Origin: Mansonella perstans
Lineage: Eukaryota; Nematoda; Chromadorea; Rhabditida; Onchocercidae
DNA: 64,000 nt
Assembly: GCA_037074765.1 (NCBI GenBank)
Contig: JBAMDO010000234.1
Location: forward strand, 19,101-83,100
Direction: 5' to 3'
Shown: positions 58,361 through 64,000 of the stretch, in pieces
How positions within the stretch are numbered: position 1 is the first letter of the stretch
How the letters are laid out: every line of letters starts with the position of its first letter
The notes under the pieces: model-generated
What the model saw: the letters and a program-made list of their open reading frames with translations, nothing else
Told to the model about the DNA's origin: nothing
The model's database searches: none
Made by a program: the position numbers and the translations under genes

Positions 58361-61048
58361 GATTTTTTTTCCGAGAATAAATTTAAATATCGAGAAAATT
58401 GTCTTAGAATTTGAAGTCTTGCAAATAATTAACAATAGCGTTAAATTGAATTGTGATTCATACTGAGAAAATGAAATTAAAAAAAAAAGGCCGATTTTGA
58501 ATACCTTTACGCAACTATCTCATTTTGCTGCTATTATAATCATTTAAAGAGTAATTAATTCAGCAGTAAATGTGATCGTTGAGATATTACTTAATTTAAA
58601 TTTATTTATTAGCAGAAAATATAATTCATAAATTTAACATTCGAGAAAATAAACATGCAAAATACACTTAAATACTTATCATTTAAATGATTTTAAATCC
58701 TATCGTTTTTTTAATTCTTTCAAAATTACATTTGAAATGGAATGTAACCTTCAACTTGTTAAGTGACGAAGGCAAAGAGTGAAAGAGAAAGGGAGAGAGA
58801 TTGGTTGTTCTGACAAAAAAAAAAAGAAAGCGAGAGAAAATGTGATGATGAGTTTGGATGTTATTTTCATTCTTCTATCTTTAATTTGCTATCTGCTGAA
58901 GATATTGCAATGAAAAAAAAAAAGGAAAAGGAAATTGGGAAGAGATGATGATTGTTGACAATTGAAAATTGTACTGAATGGGTGAATGGTTGGCTGAGCA
59001 ATTTCCGATTCATTTAATGGTTGGTCAAAAAGTTGAATGAAAATGACATTGTGAAAGTAATTATTGGAAATAAGGAAAGGTTGCAGCAAGAATGATTGAA
59101 AAGAAGGACATTGAAATGAATGATTTTACTTGTTTGCAGTTCATGGGTGAAGTAAAAGTATTTTTTTTTTGGGAACATTTTTGGAAAAAGAATGAAAAAA
59201 ATTTGATGAAGTAAAAAAAGAAAAAGCAAAAAAATACAAAAATAGCAAGAGAAAAACATGAAAAAAAAAAAAAAAAACGTTAAAAAAGTAATAAAGCATG
59301 AAATTAAGAAGAAAATGAAATGACATGAAAATTTTGAGAAAGCATGACAAAAATGAAGAAGTAAAAAAGGAGTGAGAAATGTTTTATCGCATTTCATAAT
59401 GCTTTTTTCTTTCATTATCTAAGAATTTTAACTAAATGATAATTTCGCATTTTAAATCATTTGATTTTTATTTAGAAATCCTGAATATGCCCTTATGCTT
59501 TTTGTTTACGCATTTATTTTTTTTCCATCAGACAAACATTAATCTCAGTAAAGGAGGCAAAGTATCGTTATATTTTACGGATTAGCAAAAAAACGATGAG
59601 CGAGAAAGACCCAATAAAGATTTAATTGAGAGCATTTGAAGTTAAATCCGTTCCACACTGACAAGGTCATCGAAAATCCGGAATGCAAATAAGATCGCAA
59701 ATAATTGGCAATTCCATTACAATACAATTCGTTGCGTATAACACTCAGAAATTGTTTATAAATTTTGGATGATAGAATTAGCAGAAATTTCTGTCAATTT
59801 TTTTCGATTTGATGAATAAATTAGAAAGAAAAGTGAAGTCGAAATCGATAATGAAATTTTTCTTTCAGTGCAAACATTACCCTGTATATGCAGTCACATT
59901 CTAGAATTAATAATTAATATTTTGAAATGCAGAAAAATTAGCAAAATAAAGAAAATAACTGTTGTGTTTCACGATATCCAGTTTTAGAATGTGCATTAAA
60001 TTTTTTACATCATAGCATATCCTAACTTCTTTTTTTGTGGATATGTTTAATGCAAGCAAAAGTGTGTGTTAATGCAGTACAGAAATGCATGCCAAATGCA
60101 TTTGATGCAAAGTGTAAATGAAACTGTATGTAACTGAAACCAAAATGTAAATGAAACTATATGTAAATGTAAAATGAAACTATGTAAATGATACTGTAAC
60201 TATAGACGTGTTTGTTATGTTTGTTACACGCAGAACTGCATGCCGATACGTTTGATTCAAGTGAAACTAAATCTCGAAGAGATGTTTACTGCAGTTGCAT
60301 TGAATGCATGTATTTGAAAATTATATGTAACTTAATATGAATAGTTAGCTTATTTCAAAGTAGCCATTACTGGCTGTTGTCATTTGAGTCATTTTTCAGC
60401 TAATGATGAATTCAGTTACTAATGAGGATGATTTCTGAATTGCACTCATCGCCTATCTCTTGGTTGCTAGGCTCATCCTCATTTATTGCAAAAAGGCAGA
60501 AGTTTGTTATTAAAACAAGTCAAGTCAACTTTGTATCTGTTATTTTCTACTACTTTATTATTTTTATCGGAAATTGACTTTTGGAATTAAATATGTTGAT
60601 TCGACAGATATCATTGCTTGTCATAGATTGCATCAATTTCGAATCATAACTTATCATGGATCATTACTTATGATTGATTGCAGGATCACTACTTCAATAA
60701 TTTTTTCAAACGTATGTTTAAATTCAATTTTACTTGAGAGAGAAACTATTACAATGATTTTATCACTTTCAAGATAAATGAGAACAACTTCTATCTGTTA
60801 TTAAATGAACGGCTAAAATTAAATGAATTTCTTGTCAAATTTTTTAAAAGTCTAGTTTAATTGATGTTTTTAATTAATAATTAATTAGCCATTAGATTAT
60901 TCCATGCGGATTTGATTCATCTAATTTTTTTTTATCACTCAATTCTCTTAATCATTTTTGCATCAAGTTACAATATTTTCCGACAAATCATAACCGCATG
61001 TAAAATGCAGTATGACTACGAAATAAATTTAACAGAACAAAATTTTAG
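58361..61048. other. AT-rich stretch upstream of the receptor gene
   Basis: Long A-rich purine runs (59080-59370) give misleading Phe-rich frames on the minus strand. Between 60055 and 60200 the words ATGCATTTGATGCAAA and GTAAATGAAACT(A/G)TATGTAA repeat several times. Two possible CAT/ATGCA islands are not further interpretable. Confidence 0.45.
61040..61048 (+). promoter_or_regulatory. Possible trans-splice acceptor of the receptor gene
   Basis: AAATTTTAG ends 21 bases before the ATG at 61070. It is a plausible leader acceptance site by analogy with HLH copies 1 and 3. Confidence 0.3.
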
Positions 61049-61069
61049 AAATTGAATTTGACTTGAAAA

Positions 61070-63801
61070 ATGGAAAGGACGATAGTTGCAGTATTTTTTT
61101 CAACGTTTATACATCTTTGTGAAGCAATTAAACTTGGCATTCTGGAAAATGATCAAAATCTTGTGCATGTATGTAGAATGGCCATAAATGATAGTCAAGA
61201 TGCTGGACACTGCACTGCTAATAATATCCAGTATACCCATTCATTTCTACTCTTCTCATTAATTATTAAAAATTAAACTTCAAAAAATTAAAAAAAAAAT
61301 TAAAGCAAAAAAGGAAGTTATTAAAATTAATTGAAATCACAAGTGAGCAACATTCAAAATATTTCCATAATGAGATAACTAATGCTGCTAAATGTTAACA
61401 AAATTTTTTTAATTATTTCAGAATCAATAAACTTTTTACTTCATTTCTTTCTTTTTCGTATAATATTATTGAGCAGTTCGGGGAACTATCGAGCTAGTTT
61501 TTTTTTTTTTTTTTTTTTTTACAATTTTTTGAATAAATAGTAATTTAGGATACTGGATGCAGCAGCATGCATGATAAACAATCCGGCCAAGGGGGCAGCT
61601 AATGCTATTGCTTTTCATTTTCAAGAACACGTTGAGGTTATTATTTTTAAGCTTTGATGATATTTTGGCTATCATTGTCGAAATTTCCATTATATCATTA
61701 TTTGTGCTAATTTCTTAAGGCATTCATTGATTCGAGCTGTGAAAGTGAAATACTAGAAATAGCTGGCTTGGCACGTTACTGGAATTCTCCTGTTATGGTA
61801 CGAGCTGTTAGAAATCCCAGTATCATTGATCAGGATTTATATCCTAATGTTGTGCAATTTGGCTTCACATCTGTGCTTGATTTGACATATGCTGTAAAAT
61901 CACTCATTGATTATCTCAAAATTACTTCGGTATAACATACTCAATGAATTTTTCACTTAAAAATTTTTTTTTTAATTTGAAATTTTTAAATTCAAATTTA
62001 TTTAATGAACATAATTTAATTCAACTTCGTATATTAGATTTAATTTTGTGTGTTAATGATTATGATGCAAAATTATTATTTGAAAATGTGTAGTGAATGA
62101 ATATGGTAAATCACTTTAGGTAATTCTTATTAGTTCAAGTGACAGTAATCTTGACAATTACTCAATTATTGGTGGAATTGAGCAAATTGCACGACAACAA
62201 CGACTATTTCGTATTGAAAAATTCATCGAAATTGATGAATATATGCTGCGACAGAAAGAAATTACTGTACCAAATCTTAACACAACCACAAGTACAAGTA
62301 CGCATTTTCATTATTATTGTAAAAAAAAAACTGTCCAAAAGACCTTTTCTTTCAGTATCTCGAAATTCCCAGTCTATTTTAATTATTTATAAAAACACCA
62401 AAAGATTTCTAGCTATTCTAGCTTTCACTTAAACATACAAATATTCAATGTAAGCGCATTAGTCAGAATGCTGCCATATATGTTAGGCATATCATTTTCT
62501 TTCAAGTGATAAGTTTACGGTATTATTTTTTACAAACCTTATTATTTTATTTGTTTACCGATAAAAATAAGCGGTAATAACGAAAGCACTAATTTTAGCT
62601 ATTTGAAAATATCATTCGTTTTTTTTTTATCACTTTATAAATGAACAACATGGTGAAGTGGCTATCGGTTTCCAAAAGAGATGAGACCCCAAAAACAATA
62701 CCTTAGTTTCGGCTATATTGATCAGTGTAGTTCATTCTGGCTTCCCATCGGGAAACATGGAGTCACACCATTCACAATCTGCTTTAATCTCTACTCTGAT
62801 ATTAAACGGTAGAAAGAGTCCCAAAGAAAAAAGATAAGTCAGAAAAACCTGAGTATTGCTCATCTATCTGCCTAAGTTCTCTATACAACTGGACTTGCCT
62901 ATTCCGCACTGACCCCTTCCAAATTGTTTTCATTTTTTAAAAAAAAACTGAAATTTGAAATAGAACTATTTAAAAATATAACTGCTTCAGTGATCATTAT
63001 TGGAAATGATTTTATCGATTTGGCAATGATTTTTGATAATTTGGAAGTTATTGCATTAAGCAAAGATCATTATATGATAATTTTAATATGCAATCAAATT
63101 AGCATAACATGTTCAAGTACAGTGAAACATTTCATCACAAGTGCTACGATCATTGTTGTAAGTTTAATAAATTTTCTTTACCTGAAAGTAAGCAATTTTT
63201 TTTTTATGAAACATTTTTAAATTTGAATGAAATAATTCTAAATCATTAATGAATCATTGTTTGAAACTGACAGACTTTGAAATTTCAATAATTAAACCAA
63301 TCATTTATTTTCAGTTAGCGCCAATAATTGAAAAATATAAACTGATGGAAGATAAACTCAACGAATGGCTCAGTTTTGAAGTAAAGAAGGTAATTTTTTT
63401 TAGAGTAATTTACTTTTGGGAAATAGAAATTGAAAAACGGAATGTGATACGGTAGAGAATAATTTATGTATTTTGTACTGTGAGCATAAAGTTAGATGAA
63501 GCTAATATCGTAGTATATTGTACAAATGAATTTTTTTTTTTTTTTAATTTCAATGCTTATGATATATAAATGGGCAGTTATACTGCAGATGTTTGATATG
63601 GTATTGCAGTATTGTATATTTAGGTGATTGATATGATAAAAAATCATTTCTTAAAACCTTACATATTTTCTTGATAGGATGAAGTAGAGAGATATGTGAC
63701 AATGTACGATGCATGTTACGGTTTTTGTTTTGGTATCGGTTTAAACTCAACTCTGGATGGCAAAAAATTTGTTCAATCAATGAGAAATCAACATTTCACT
63801 G
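61070..63801 (+). CDS. Receptor ligand-binding domain, probably of a receptor guanylyl cyclase (5' part, runs off window)
   Basis: Seven exons with agreeing phases: 61070-61230, 61549-61636, 61720-61929, 62120-62297, 62964-63157, 63315-63389, 63678-63801, about 343 residues so far. A signal peptide (MERTIVAVFFSTFIHLCEA) is followed by IKLGILEN, the usual first strand of a periplasmic-binding-like fold. Later come SSCESEILEIAGLARYWNSP, PNVVQFGFTSVLD, VILISSSD, SVIIIGND and YDACYGFCFGIG, then DGKKFVQSMRNQHFTG. This order and the last motif match the extracellular ANF-receptor domain of membrane guanylyl cyclases, which are numerous in nematodes and often sensory. Transmembrane, kinase-like and cyclase domains would lie beyond 64000 and are not seen, so another receptor of this fold is possible. 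The exon 4 end (62291 or 62297) and the exon 5 start are the least certain joints. Confidence 0.68.
62298..62963 (+). other. Long intron of the receptor gene with a more complex core
   Basis: Most introns of this gene are 80-320 bases, but this one is 666. Its part 62640-62930 is less AT-rich than the rest of the locus and contains no frame that joins both neighbours. It could hold a missed alternative exon, a regulatory element or an old insertion. Confidence 0.4.
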
Positions 63802-64000
63802 GTTTGCCTTATCTTTTAACTTTCTTCATTATTCATGAAAAAATGATTGAAGCGTATTTCTGTTTTTTTATCTAGTAATATCTTATAACCTATCACCATT
63901 AGTTAGTAAATAATTGTAATAACAATTATTACCATTAAAAGTTAATTATTACTAGTAATGCATAATTATTTCATTGTTAATTGGCAAACAATATCAAAAA

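Noticed and set aside
59014..59415. 133-codon Phe/Ser-rich minus-strand frame
   Set aside because: It is the reverse of a long A-rich purine run. It is low complexity only.

Overview
The window is about 64 kb of very AT-rich eukaryotic DNA. Coding information is split into short exons with GT-AG introns, and many acceptors read TTTCAG or TTTTAG. I see no bacterial operons, no rRNA and no tRNA. Several starts sit a few bases after an acceptor-like AG, as expected if mRNAs receive a trans-spliced leader. The far right carries the extracellular part of a receptor that looks like a guanylyl cyclase, and the left has a decayed BEL/Pao retrotransposon. I read this as a nematode, perhaps a clade III or filarial-like one. 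The composition and introns fit, but the species call is inference. Nearly all open frames of 60-130 codons here are AT-rich shadows or simple repeats and are left out.

Left part (1-17 kb): an exon of an unknown gene leaves the left edge on the minus strand (1-83). A rotted BEL/Pao element lies at about 3.9-5.6 kb. A small unknown minus-strand gene (6.3-6.85 kb) and a well-supported 11-exon minus-strand gene (7.3-12.97 kb) follow. The larger gene encodes about 341 residues that are low-complexity, acidic or Gln/Ser-rich, with an acidic amphipathic C-terminus. It sits in a direct tandem duplication whose units begin at about 8858 and 12972. The right-hand copy is a decayed pseudogene. The left-hand copy has a complete frame but lost its original 5' end at the junction. 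The two copies match at their heads and tails only.

Middle part (17-57 kb): this is mostly a gene desert of A/T tracts, microsatellites and minisatellites. Inside it are three two-exon genes for small helix-loop-helix proteins of Id/emc type: minus strand at 21.76-22.54 kb, plus strand at 37.75-38.71 kb, plus strand at 50.78-51.61 kb. All three have one phase-0 intron at the same place, directly after the Leu-Gln that ends helix 2, so they are paralogues. The desert between them has islands of higher complexity with clustered E-boxes (CANNTG), the binding sites of the bHLH factors that Id-type proteins antagonise. The three HLH genes with these islands are the most interesting system here: a possible Id-like cluster with its own E-box regulatory landscape.

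Right part (57-64 kb): a few short exon-like pieces of uncertain status, then seven consecutive plus-strand exons (61.07-63.80 kb) of a receptor ligand-binding domain starting with a signal peptide. The gene runs off the right edge.
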